From Clostridiales bacterium (lineage in GTDB: Bacteria; Bacillota; Clostridia; Oscillospirales; Oscillospiraceae): 17,079 nucleotides of DNA. Below, in pieces: positions 8,288 through 14,420 of this stretch. How positions within the stretch are numbered: the first letter of the stretch is position 1; every line of letters begins with the position of its first letter. The stretch spans positions 1-17,079 of the forward strand of contig SFHJ01000045.1 in the NCBI GenBank assembly GCA_004555655.1, given 5' to 3'. The notes beneath the pieces were generated by a model. That model made no database searches and was not told where the DNA came from. It was given only the letters and a program-made list of their open reading frames with translations. Made by a program: the position numbers and the translations under genes.

Positions 8288-9538
8288 CTATGGCGCGCAA
8301 CGCCGGGCCCGCCGCAGCGAGACGGCGCCCGCCGTCAAAAACACGGCGGCCAGCGCGGCGAAGCCGAAAATGATGAGCGTGAGCACATTGAGACTTATCA
8401 TGTTGGGATCGCTCCAGTTCGAAAGGTCGAATTTCAGAAGCGCGCCGAAGCTGTTCGTGCCGGGGCCGTAGTAGGGCACCAGAATCCGGTCGAGCGCCCA
8501 CGGAAGCAGCCACGTCCACACGGCGCACACGCCGCACGCCGCGCCCGCGCGGAAAAACCCGTTCGCAGGCAGGTACCGCACAAAGAGCATCACGGCCCAC
8601 GGCAGGCAGAGCCCCAGCAGCGCGCTGGGAACGGCGACGCGCAGAAGCGCCTGCCAGGGGCTTACCGTCACGGCCAGAAGCGCAAACAGCAGCAGCGTCT
8701 GGACGGCAAAATAGAGAAGCGTTTTGTGCCGGTGGAGCGGGTCTGGCAGCGGAAGCTGGCGCAGAAACACCGGCAGCAGGAAAAAGCCGAGGCCAAAGAT
8801 GACGCTCACCGCCGCCGCAGCAAACCAGCTTCCGTGCGTATGGATGCAGCAGATGGCGAGCAGGAGCAGAAGCGATGCAAGATCGAGCGTCAGGCATACG
8901 CTCGCCTTTCGCCCGGCAAGACAGGCCGGAAGCGGCAGCCGCGGCAGAAGAAACGGCACAAACACGATGCAAACGCCGAGCCAGACGCCGGACGCCGCGA
9001 CGAAGAACCAGCTGCCGTGTGTGTACACACAGCACACGCCGAGCAGCAGCAGCAGCGAGGCGAACGCCGCAAGAAAGCTCGCCGCGCCGATGGACTTTTC
9101 CGCCACACCGTGAAGGGACAGGATGCTTGGCAGCAGCGTGATGGACGCGGCCAGAAGCAGGCCGGACAGCACAATAAAAAACCAGCTGAGCGTATGCTGC
9201 GCGCAGAGGTTGCCGATGGCGCAGCCGAGCAGCGCCGCGCCAAAGAGGATGTACTGCGCAAGGCGATAGTTGCGGGTAAGCCTGCGGTATTTTCCGGCCA
9301 GCTTTTCCGTTGCGCGCGCCTCGGTGTCGACGCTGGACGTGAGCAGCTCGTGCTCAGAGATCTGCAGCACCTGACAGATGGTGCGCAGCAGTGTAATATC
9401 GGGGTAGCTCAGGCCGCGCTCCCATTTGGAGACGGCGGACTCGGTGACGTAGAGCTTCTCCGCAAATTCGCGCTGCGTCATGCCGAGCTGATGGCGGCGC
9501 TGCTGGATGTACGCGCCGAAGGTCTTTTTGTTTTCCAT
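8288..9538 (-). CDS. XRE-type helix-turn-helix regulator fused to a polytopic membrane domain
   Basis: A 416-residue protein. Residues 7-62 are an XRE/Cro HTH: MTQREFAEKLYVTESAVSKW carries the helix-turn-helix, and WERGLSYPD and LL..ICQVLQIS follow the usual pattern. From about residue 95 the chain is almost entirely hydrophobic, with about ten membrane segments. Inside this part a unit is repeated at least twice: CCVYTHGSWFFVAASGVWLG and CCIHTHGSWFAAAAVSVIFG, with a weaker copy at QHTLSWFFIVLSGLLL. Membrane-tethered XRE proteins occur in Clostridia and presumably couple a membrane signal to transcription; the ligand is unknown. The ATG at 9538 has AAGGA upstream, and the promoter at 9591-9619 rules out the longer frame. 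A palindrome over the -10 box suggests autoregulation. Confidence 0.85.
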   Translation of the reverse strand: MENKKTFGAYIQQRRHQLGMTQREFAEKLYVTESAVSKWERGLSYPDITLLRTICQVLQISEHELLTSSVDTEARATEKLAGKYRRLTRNYRLAQYILFGAALLGCAIGNLCAQHTLSWFFIVLSGLLLAASITLLPSILSLHGVAEKSIGAASFLAAFASLLLLLGVCCVYTHGSWFFVAASGVWLGVCIVFVPFLLPRLPLPACLAGRKASVCLTLDLASLLLLLAICCIHTHGSWFAAAAVSVIFGLGFFLLPVFLRQLPLPDPLHRHKTLLYFAVQTLLLFALLAVTVSPWQALLRVAVPSALLGLCLPWAVMLFVRYLPANGFFRAGAACGVCAVWTWLLPWALDRILVPYYGPGTNSFGALLKFDLSNWSDPNMISLNVLTLIIFGFAALAAVFLTAGAVSLRRARRCAP

Positions 9539-9584
9539 TGACGATTCCTTTCTCCCGTCGGGCGGAAATTGATCCTGCAAGATT

Positions 9585-9619
9585 GCCTCTACGATAGAGG
9601 CCCGGCGGAAGAATGTCAA
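9585..9619 (-). promoter_or_regulatory. Promoter of the HTH-membrane gene with palindromic operator
   Basis: On the minus strand TTGACA (9619-9614), 17 nt, TATCGT (9596-9591). The -10 box is inside the perfect 17-nt palindrome GCCTCTA-CGA-TAGAGGC (9585-9601), so a dimer bound there would block RNA polymerase. The HTH protein encoded just downstream is the obvious candidate (inference). Confidence 0.65.
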
Positions 9620-9679
9620 GAAAAACGCTTCAAAATGCCGCTCGACCGTTGGGAAAGTCCTGTATTTTCAGGCGTTTTT
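9617..9679 (-). terminator. Possible terminator after the phosphopantetheinyl transferase gene
   Basis: AAAAACGC (9621-9628) and GCGTTTTT (9672-9679) are complementary, with a small inner hairpin CCTG/CAGG (9659-9672) in the 43-nt loop. On the minus strand GCGTTTTTCTT ends the structure. The loop is long, so the call is weak. Nothing else was seen at 9620-9704. Confidence 0.3.
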
Positions 9680-9704
9680 TGCCCCCGCCGGAAAAAGCGG
9701 ACTG

Positions 9705-10307
9705 TCACAATTCCAGAAGCGTCTGCAGGCAGAGCGCCAGAGGGGCCGCGGCCGCAGCGCCCGCCGCGCAGCTGACGGCGTGCACGCCGAAAAACTGCGT
9801 CGTGAGAACATACGGCCTGCCGCCCAGACAGGCCGTTGGGCCGGACACGTCCGCGTCCGCGCGGAAAAGCGCGAGCCCGCGCCCGTCGGCCTTGAAGAGG
9901 GCCTCCTTTCTCGTCCACAGCGCGGCGGGCGAAAGCCCCGTGGCCAGCTCCTGCGGCAAAAACAGCCGTTCGGGGTGCGCCACGCGCCGGCTGAGCGCTT
10001 CCGCGTCCACGCCGCAGGGGCCGTCCGCAACCAGGATTGCCGCCAGCGTGCCGCCGTGCGTCAGGCTGAATTCCGGCCCGCCGGGAAGATACGGCTTGCC
10101 CTGCGCGCTGCGGCAGAGCGCGTCGTCGGTGCAGCCGAGCGTATGGCGCAGCAGAAGCCCCGCCGCCAGCACGCCCAGCGCGTCCTGCTGCCGGGCCATC
10201 GCGCCCGCCCGCGCCACGCGCGCGGGCGAACAGCGCGCCTCGATCTGTGCGCGCAGCCGCCCGTCCACTGCGCCCCACGCCGCAACATCCGTCACATACA
10301 GAACCAT
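9705..10307 (-). CDS. 4'-phosphopantetheinyl transferase superfamily protein (Sfp-like)
   Basis: A 200-residue protein with the Sfp-type signature in order: GKPYLP (70-75), FSLTHGG (80-86), GVDAE (99-103; magnesium ligands D101 and E103) and WTRKEALFK (131-139; E135). These enzymes move the phosphopantetheine arm of coenzyme A onto a serine of carrier proteins. It is a little shorter than Sfp (about 224 residues) and longer than AcpS (about 120). No polyketide, peptide-synthetase or fatty-acid gene is nearby, so the carrier protein is elsewhere. The ATG at 10307 is preceded by a weak GGCAGG. The gene is very GC-rich and alanine-rich. It stands alone, with its own probable promoter. Confidence 0.88.
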   Translation of the reverse strand: MVLYVTDVAAWGAVDGRLRAQIEARCSPARVARAGAMARQQDALGVLAAGLLLRHTLGCTDDALCRSAQGKPYLPGGPEFSLTHGGTLAAILVADGPCGVDAEALSRRVAHPERLFLPQELATGLSPAALWTRKEALFKADGRGLALFRADADVSGPTACLGGRPYVLTTQFFGVHAVSCAAGAAAAAPLALCLQTLLEL

Positions 10308-10345
10308 CCTGCCGCCGCCCTTCCGATGCTTTTCCTTTGTATCAT

Positions 10346-10374
10346 ATCATACCAGATTTTCCGGGAAAATGCAT
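10346..10374 (-). promoter_or_regulatory. Possible extended -10 promoter of the phosphopantetheinyl transferase gene
   Basis: On the minus strand TGGTATGAT (10354-10346) is an extended -10 box; a -35 at the right distance (10374-10369) is poor. A second TATGAT overlaps at 10346-10341. Confidence 0.45.
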
Positions 10375-10396
10375 CCTCTGCGCGCCGGCAGCCGCG

Positions 10397-10429
10397 GCAA
10401 AGAAAAAACGGGAAGAAATTTTCTTCCCG
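10397..10429 (-). terminator. Terminator of the sigma-like small-gene operon
   Basis: CGGGAAGAA (10409-10417) pairs with TTCTTCCCG (10421-10429); on the minus strand a run of six T then CTTT follows. It lies about 160 nt beyond the stop of the sigma-like gene at 10588, and no other minus-strand gene lies between. Confidence 0.75.
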
Positions 10430-10464
10430 ACCGGATTCGACGGACTTTCGCAGTTCCCCTCTGA

Positions 10465-10577
10465 TAAAATGAGCGTACAGCTTATCCAATGCGAGCGCAC
10501 TTCATATCCCGGCGGCGCGCTGTCGCCGCCAATCCCACAACCCATCCCCTGACTGCAAACTGGTCAGGGGACATTTT
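10465..10577 (+). ncRNA. Candidate small RNA between convergent/minus-strand genes
   Basis: On the plus strand an extended -10 (TGATAAAAT, 10462-10470) is followed, about 100 nt later, by a strong plus-strand terminator (10546-10577). Between them lies GGCGGCG/CGCCGCC (10511-10530), and no convincing ORF is present. The whole stretch 10308-10587 has no gene. The transcript would be antisense to the 3' leader-out of the minus-strand operon. There is no good -35 box, so this is a guess. Confidence 0.2.
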
Positions 10578-10578
10578 T
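10546..10578 (+). terminator. Plus-strand rho-independent terminator
   Basis: CCCCTGAC (10546-10553) pairs with GTCAGGGG (10563-10570) over a 9-nt loop and is followed on the plus strand by ACATTTTTTA. No plus-strand gene ends just before it. Confidence 0.7.
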
Positions 10579-10587
10579 TAGCGGCGT

Positions 10588-10830
10588 TCAGTAGCGCAGA
10601 AACCGGCGCAGCCGCCGCTCAGCCCGCTGCAGCGTGCGGCAGATGGTGGATTTGTTCACGCCGCGTTCGCGCGCGAGCTGTGGAATGTTCTTTTTCTGCA
10701 GATAATAGCCCTCGAGCGCCTGCCGCTGCGCCTCGGTCAGCTCGGCGTCCATTACGTGCCGGATTCGGCGCAGCTGCGCCTCACGGCTGAGGCGAGGGCC
10801 GAGGTAGCCGTCATAGCCGGTATTTTTCAT
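10588..10830 (-). CDS. Sigma-70 region 4-like helix-turn-helix protein
   Basis: An 80-residue basic protein starting MKNTGYDGYLGPRLSREAQL. The segment ELTEAQRQALEGYYLQKKNI and then IPQLARERGVNKSTICRTLQ followed by RAERRLRRFL matches the region 4.2 HTH of sigma-70 proteins. No region 2 is present, so it cannot be a complete sigma factor; it may be a phage-type late activator or a DNA-binding accessory. The ATG at 10830 lies 20 bp inside the preceding gene, with AAAGGGG upstream. It is the last of three tightly overlapping small genes divergent from an XRE repressor, an arrangement usual in phage or integrative elements. Similar small proteins are often annotated as sigma-70-like in Clostridia. 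Confidence 0.75.
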   Translation of the reverse strand: MKNTGYDGYLGPRLSREAQLRRIRHVMDAELTEAQRQALEGYYLQKKNIPQLARERGVNKSTICRTLQRAERRLRRFLRY

Positions 10831-11044
10831 TGCGGTAATAGCCCCTTTCGTAATAGTGCTCCGTGAGCTCGGCCAGCTCGTTCATCTGCCGCAGCATCTC
10901 GGTCAGCACCGCTGTGCGCCGCTTGAGCCAGAACATGCGCTCCGGGTCACGCTCGCGTTTCATTTCGATGCGCAGCTCACGCAGCCGCACGCGGATCGGC
11001 TGCGCCGCAGCGCGATAGGCCCCGGAGAGCTCGCGCAGCGTCAT
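10811..11044 (-). CDS. Small helical protein of unknown function
   Basis: A 77-residue protein, rich in Arg, Glu and Leu, predicted to be largely helical. It starts MTLRELSGAYRAAAQPIRVR and ends with HYYERGYYRNEKYRL; I recall this C-terminal motif from uncharacterised proteins of Oscillospirales, usually next to the sigma-like gene, but give no function. The ATG at 11044 forms an ATGA overlap with the upstream gene and overlaps the next gene by 20 bp, so translation is probably coupled. There is no good Shine-Dalgarno site of its own. A partner or antagonist of the sigma-like protein is possible (inference). Confidence 0.65.
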   Translation of the reverse strand: MTLRELSGAYRAAAQPIRVRLRELRIEMKRERDPERMFWLKRRTAVLTEMLRQMNELAELTEHYYERGYYRNEKYRL

Positions 11045-11274
11045 GGCCGTGTGCGGCGCGCGTGCGCCGTGCGAAGCACCGGTAACAATACCGCGCGCGC
11101 ATACGCGCTCAGGCATGCCGGGCAGACCGGCCCGGCCGCAAGCGCGTAATAGCGCTGGCCGTCAAACAGCTCGCCGCCGCAGACGCGGAACAGGACGCAC
11201 ACAGCCGCGCATTGGACGTCCCGGTTCAGCTCGATCTCAAGTTTCTTCCCCGTTTTTACGACCTCCGATCTCAA
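11041..11274 (-). CDS. Small zinc-ribbon-like protein with unusual start
   Basis: A 77-codon frame with KKLEIELNRDVQCAAVCVLF followed by CGGELFDGQRYYALAAG and VCPACLSAYAR. The CPAC pair plus earlier cysteines resemble a degenerate zinc ribbon. It is the first gene of the three-gene operon and ends in an ATGA overlap with the next. The start is uncertain. The only standard start codon is a TTG at 11274 with no ribosome binding site. A strong GGAGG (11262-11266) instead points at an in-frame ACG (11253-11251, 8 nt spacing), which would give a product beginning GKKLEIEL. Either ACG is a mutated ATG or a rare start, or the gene is decaying. Function is not known. Confidence 0.55.
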   Translation of the reverse strand: MRSEVVKTGKKLEIELNRDVQCAAVCVLFRVCGGELFDGQRYYALAAGPVCPACLSAYARAVLLPVLRTAHARRTRP

Positions 11275-11283
11275 TATTTTGAA

Positions 11284-11387
11284 ATACTGTAATTATCTGG
11301 CGATCAATAATTACCATATATTTACAGTTATGATTGTACTACACGTTTCGTGTGATGTCAAGCCGGAACTTGAAATTATTTACAGTT
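11284..11387. repeat. Three TTACAGT boxes in the divergent control region
   Basis: ATTTACAGTT occurs at 11320-11329 and 11378-11387 (direct, 58 bp apart), and an inverted related box ATACTGTAAT lies at 11284-11293. They surround the promoter pair and could be a second set of regulator sites. The region is AT-rich against a GC-rich background. Confidence 0.5.
11333..11361 (-). promoter_or_regulatory. Promoter of the three-gene small operon, with palindromic operator
   Basis: On the minus strand TTGACA (11361-11356), 17 nt, TACAAT (11338-11333). The spacer holds the palindrome ACACG-TTT-CGTGT (11341-11353), a probable site for the divergent XRE repressor. A plus-strand TATGAT (11329-11334) overlaps this -10 and may be the -10 of the XRE gene, but it lacks a good -35. 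Confidence 0.7.
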
Positions 11388-11404
11388 GCGGAAGGGGGAT
11401 CGCT

Positions 11405-11752
11405 ATGCTCGGTGCGAGGATTGCGGCGCTGCGGCACAGCCGCGGTATGAGCCAGCAGCAGCTGGCCGCGCAGCTGGACGTGAGCGCCAGCGCTGTGGGC
11501 ATGTACGAGCAGGGGCGGCGCGAGCCGTCGGGGCAGCAGATCGTGCAGCTGGCACGGCTGTTCGGCGTGTCGACCGACTATCTGCTCACCGGCTGCGCGG
11601 CGCAGCCGTGCGACATCGAATCGCTGCGCCGTATCGTCAGCTTCGCGCAAAAAAAGCTGGACAAGACGCTGCTGCTGCGCGGGCAGGACGGCACGCTGCG
11701 CGCGGTCACGGACGAGGATCTGGCGGCGCTGTTGGCGGCGCTGCTGGCGTAG
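11405..11752 (+). CDS. XRE family transcriptional regulator
   Basis: A 115-residue protein. Residues 5-60 are a Cro/C1-type HTH: MSQQQLAAQLDVSASAVGMY is the HTH core, then EQGRREPSGQQIVQLARLF and GVSTDYLLTG complete the domain. A short helical C-terminal part (65-115) has no peptidase motif, so it is not a LexA/CI-type self-cleaving repressor. The ATG at 11405 has GGAAGGGGG just upstream; the longer open frame from 11279 runs through the operator region. It diverges from the small-gene operon and very likely represses it. The pair resembles a phage or integrative-element switch although no integrase is in the window. Confidence 0.9.
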   Translation: MLGARIAALRHSRGMSQQQLAAQLDVSASAVGMYEQGRREPSGQQIVQLARLFGVSTDYLLTGCAAQPCDIESLRRIVSFAQKKLDKTLLLRGQDGTLRAVTDEDLAALLAALLA

Positions 11753-11755
11753 GAC

Positions 11756-11784
11756 TTGCGCTTTTTTCCCGCGTGCGGTATGAT
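11756..11784 (+). promoter_or_regulatory. Promoter of tadA
   Basis: TTGCGC (11756-11761), 17 nt, TATGAT (11779-11784). It starts 4 nt after the XRE stop codon and gives a leader of about 25 nt with AAAGGAG. Confidence 0.6.
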
Positions 11785-11814
11785 ATGCGCAGAAAACCGG
11801 GAAAGGAGCGCGCC

Positions 11815-12282
11815 ATGACGGACGAGGAACTGATGCGCGAGGCGCTGCTGCTGGCCGAGGCGTCGGCCGCAGAGGGCGAGGTGCCGGTGGGGTGCGTCGT
11901 TACGCTGGACGGACGCATCGTCGGCCGCGGGCGAAACCGCCGCGAGAAGAATAAGACCGCGCTGGCGCATGCCGAGCTGGAGGCAATTGCCGAGGCCTGC
12001 GGCGCGCTGGGCGGCTGGCGGCTGTGGCAGTGCACGCTGTATGTCACGCTCGAGCCCTGCCCCATGTGCGCGGGCGCGATTTTGAACGCGCAGATCCCGC
12101 GCGTGGTCTTCGGTGCGCGCGATGAAAAAGCGGGCGCGTGCGGCTCGCTCGTGAATCTCCTGCGCCTGCCCGGCTGCCGCCAGCCGGAGATGACGGGCGG
12201 CGTACTGGCGGACGAGTGCGGCGCGCTGCTCAGTGACTTTTTCCGTGAGCTGCGCAGGAAACGCAAAAAAACCGCCCTGTAG
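11815..12282 (+). CDS. tadA: tRNA-specific adenosine deaminase TadA
   Basis: A 155-residue zinc deaminase. HAE (52-54; H52 zinc ligand, E54 proton shuttle) and PCPMC (81-85; C82 and C85 zinc ligands) form the active site, and the chain length fits TadA. It converts the wobble adenosine A34 of tRNA-Arg(ACG) to inosine, so that one tRNA reads CGU, CGC and CGA. The ending with Lys- and Arg-rich residues (FFRELRRKRKK) fits tRNA binding. The ATG at 11815 follows AAAGGAG. Its last codons and stop are part of the terminator stem at 12265-12294. Guanine or cytidine deaminases are related, but the motif spacing and length favour TadA. Confidence 0.93.
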   Translation: MTDEELMREALLLAEASAAEGEVPVGCVVTLDGRIVGRGRNRREKNKTALAHAELEAIAEACGALGGWRLWQCTLYVTLEPCPMCAGAILNAQIPRVVFGARDEKAGACGSLVNLLRLPGCRQPEMTGGVLADECGALLSDFFRELRRKRKKTAL

Positions 12283-12294
12283 GGCGGTTTTTTT
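12265..12294 (+). terminator. Terminator of tadA, overlapping its 3' end
   Basis: Seven A, CCGCCC (12272-12277), loop TGTA, GGGCGG (12282-12287), seven T. The coding region's final five codons and TAG stop (12280-12282) lie inside the hairpin. It would work in both directions. Confidence 0.92.
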
Positions 12295-12381
12295 GTTGAG
12301 GGTTTTGCGTCAGCATGCAGAAGTTGTGCGGTTTTCACAATCTTTGCGGCTGGATTTTGTGCGTGGTTATGCGTTTAACTT

Positions 12382-12410
12382 TTGACTTGCGGGCCGTTTC
12401 GGCCTATCAT
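12382..12410 (+). promoter_or_regulatory. Promoter of the SnoaL-MATE pair with spacer palindrome
   Basis: TTGACT (12382-12387), 17 nt, TATCAT (12405-12410). The spacer holds the 13-bp palindrome GGCCG-TTT-CGGCC (12392-12404), a possible operator. The rest of 12295-12447 has nothing recognisable. Confidence 0.65.
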
Positions 12411-12447
12411 GAGGGTGCCGGCAAACTTTTTCTCAGGAGGCATTCTT

Positions 12448-12849
12448 ATGACGCCAAAACAACTCGTCGCGCGCTTTTTTCAGGCGGGCTACACCGATCA
12501 GGATTACGATTTCGTCCTGCAGTGCATGGCAGACGACTATTTTGACCACAGCCCGGCTGCCGCGCGCAGCAACCGTGACGCCGTCGGGATCTTGCAGCTG
12601 GTGGCCCAGCAGTTTTCCGGCTTTACCGCCGAGATGCTCGACAGCTTTGCGGAAAACGGCATGGTCGCCGCGCGTGTGCGCTTTTCTGGTGTGCACACGG
12701 GCGAGTGTATGGGCGTGGCGCCCACCGGCGCGCGCATCACGTTTGAAGCGCTGGAAAATTTCCGCGTTGAAGGCGGAAAAATCGTAGAATCGTGGGGCTA
12801 CTGGCCCGACAAAGACATCGAGCGGCAGCTGCTGGCCGCACGGGGGTAA
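12448..12849 (+). CDS. SnoaL-like / NTF2-like family protein
   Basis: A 133-residue protein of the NTF2-like cone fold. MTPKQLVARFFQAGYTDQDY, DDYFDHSP and the late beta-strand stretch GVAPTGARITFEALENFRVE then GKIVESWGYW follow the SnoaL/ester cyclase pattern. SnoaL itself closes polyketide rings, but most such proteins in gut bacteria have no known substrate. ATG 12448 has CAGGAGG 7 nt upstream. It is followed after 4 nt by a MATE exporter, so the two are probably co-transcribed. A detoxifying or ligand-binding role linked to export is possible but inferred. Confidence 0.85.
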   Translation: MTPKQLVARFFQAGYTDQDYDFVLQCMADDYFDHSPAAARSNRDAVGILQLVAQQFSGFTAEMLDSFAENGMVAARVRFSGVHTGECMGVAPTGARITFEALENFRVEGGKIVESWGYWPDKDIERQLLAARG

Positions 12850-12853
12850 GGGC

Positions 12854-14203
12854 ATGAAGCGGACGCAGCGCGGCTTTTTCCGCACGGTGTGCGCCATCGC
12901 CGTCCCCGTCACGCTGCAGTGTCTGCTGCAGTCGTCGTTCTCGGTTATTGATCAGATCATGCTCGGCCAGCTCGGCGGCGTGCGCGTGGCGGCGGTGGGG
13001 CTGGCGGGCAAATTTTGCTCGATCTACAGCGTCATCGTCGGCGCGATTGCCACCGTGGCGGGCATCATGCTCTCGCAGTACCTGGGCCAGAACGACGCGG
13101 CTGAGGTGCGGCGGAGCTTCCGCGTGAATCTGGCGCTTTCGCTCGTGCTGGCGGCGGGCTTTACGCTCGTGAGCCTCGTGTTTCCCGCGCAGCTCATGGG
13201 GCTGTATTCCCGCGACGCGGCCACGGTATCCGAGGCGGCGGGCTATCTTCGCATCGTGAGCGCCACGTTTTTGCCGCTGGCGGCAAGCTCAATGCTCTCC
13301 GCGCTGATGCGCTGCACCGGCCGGGCGAAGCTGCCGCTCTGCGCGGCGCTGGCCGCCGCCGTGTGCAACACGCTGGGCAACTACGCGCTCATCTTCGGGC
13401 ATTTCGGCTTCGCGCCCATGGGCGTGCGGGGCGCTGCCGCTGCCACGGCGGCGTCACAGGGGCTGAACCTTCTGGTGCTGCTGGCGCTTTACGGGCGCGG
13501 CGGGCAGAAAAGGGCGGGCGCGTGCACCGTGCGCTTCAACACGCGGCAGTACTGCGCGATGCTGCTGCCGGTTCTGAGCTGCGAATTTCTCTGGAGTCTG
13601 GGCGAGAACGTCTACGCCGCCATCTACGGCCATCTGGGCACGGACGCGTGCGCGGCCATGACGCTGACGAATCCCATCCAGAGCCTGATGATCGGCGCGA
13701 TGTCGGGCCTTGCGCAGGCGGCGGGCGTGATCATCGGCACACGCCTGGGCGAGCGGCGGGAGGAGGACGCCTGCCGGGAAAGCAGGCGGCTCATGCTCTA
13801 TGGCCTGACGGGCGCGCTGGCCCTGTCGGCCGCGCTGCTCATGACAAGGGGCCTCTACGTGCGCATCTATGAAGTCTCGGATGAGATCCGCGCGATGACC
13901 GCGCAGATTCTCGCGGCCTACGCCTGCATCGCGCCGGTAAAGGTGCTAAACATGATTCTGGGCGGCGGCATCTTGCGCAGCGGCGGCAGAACGCGGCTCG
14001 TCATGTGGATTGATCTGACCGGGACGTGGCTGTTCGGCGTGCCGCTGGGGCTCATGGCGGCGCTGTGGTGGAAGCTGCCGGTCGCGCAGGTGTATTTCAT
14101 ACTTTCACTCGAGGAGTGCGTGCGCCTGGCCATCTCGCTGTGGGTGTTCCGCAGCCGCCGCTGGGTCAACCAGCTGCAGGCAGGCGGTGCCGCGCACGGA
14201 TAA
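12854..14203 (+). CDS. MATE family efflux transporter
   Basis: A 449-residue protein with about 12 hydrophobic segments in two related halves, the length and layout of MATE exporters. The N-terminal half has VPVTLQCLLQSSFSVIDQIM and LGQLG, the typical first-helix and loop pattern of the family; the second half restarts near residue 230 with LPVLSCEFLWSLGENVYAAI. Members export drugs or metabolites by sodium or proton antiport. ATG 12854 follows the SnoaL stop by 4 nt, with GGGGGTAAGGG as the ribosome site, so translation is probably coupled. No terminator is obvious after it, apart from the hairpin at 14241-14267. The substrate is unknown. Confidence 0.93.
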   Translation: MKRTQRGFFRTVCAIAVPVTLQCLLQSSFSVIDQIMLGQLGGVRVAAVGLAGKFCSIYSVIVGAIATVAGIMLSQYLGQNDAAEVRRSFRVNLALSLVLAAGFTLVSLVFPAQLMGLYSRDAATVSEAAGYLRIVSATFLPLAASSMLSALMRCTGRAKLPLCAALAAAVCNTLGNYALIFGHFGFAPMGVRGAAAATAASQGLNLLVLLALYGRGGQKRAGACTVRFNTRQYCAMLLPVLSCEFLWSLGENVYAAIYGHLGTDACAAMTLTNPIQSLMIGAMSGLAQAAGVIIGTRLGERREEDACRESRRLMLYGLTGALALSAALLMTRGLYVRIYEVSDEIRAMTAQILAAYACIAPVKVLNMILGGGILRSGGRTRLVMWIDLTGTWLFGVPLGLMAALWWKLPVAQVYFILSLEECVRLAISLWVFRSRRWVNQLQAGGAAHG

Positions 14204-14240
14204 TTTCCGGCGTACTACATCGTATTTCATATACCCCTAC

Positions 14241-14267
14241 GTGAAAAATGGAACTTCCCTTTTTCGC
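14241..14267. other. Hairpin after the MATE gene
   Basis: GTGAAAAATGG (14241-14251) pairs with CCCTTTTTCGC (14257-14267) with one mismatch and a G-T pair. It has no T-run after it. It overlaps the -35 area of the aminotransferase promoter and may act as a weak terminator or a binding site. Confidence 0.4.
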
Positions 14268-14283
14268 AGCAGTGTGCTATCAT
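14255..14283 (+). promoter_or_regulatory. Extended -10 promoter of the aminotransferase gene
   Basis: TGCTATCAT (14275-14283) is an extended -10 box. The -35 at the right distance (TTCCCT, 14255-14260) is weak. The start near 14290 leaves a leader of about 130 nt. Confidence 0.55.
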
Positions 14284-14307
14284 ACGTTCCAAGGAAAAAA
14301 CAAACAC

Positions 14308-14383
14308 CGCCCCGCTGAAGCGGGCGCCATACCGCTTGCCCCGGCGAAGGATGCCGGGCGCGCATGAGGCTGCGGGGCGTTTT
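14308..14383 (+). ncRNA. Structured leader with competing hairpins, upstream of the aminotransferase
   Basis: CGCCCCGC (14308-14315) can pair with the adjacent GCGGGCG (14320-14326) over a TGAA loop, or perfectly with GCGGGGCG (14372-14379), which is followed by TTTT. In the long-range fold the enclosed part can make AAGCGG/CCGCTT (14318-14337) and CCCGGC/GCCGGG (14340-14358), giving a multi-branched structure. The exclusive pairings look like an attenuator or riboswitch-type leader. It does not match any riboswitch class I can recall. It may also be a plain terminator read-through structure. Confidence 0.4.
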
Positions 14384-14420
14384 GAGCTGCTGGTTGGTCT
14401 ATCAAAAGGAGAGGACGGTT

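Noticed and set aside
8258..9541. A 427-codon plus-strand frame opposite the HTH-membrane gene
   Set aside because: The minus-strand frame has a clear HTH domain, membrane helices, ribosome site, promoter and terminator; the plus frame is a Lys/Arg/Gln-rich shadow.
10292..10489. A minus-strand 65-codon frame beginning MDKLYAHFIRGEL
   Set aside because: It runs through the terminator hairpin at 10409-10429 and has no ribosome site; the REENFF stretch is just the translated palindrome.
14308..14383. Leader considered as a known riboswitch (THF, ZTP, guanidine, SAM, lysine types)
   Set aside because: None of the core motifs of these classes that I can recall is present, so it is left as an unclassified structure.
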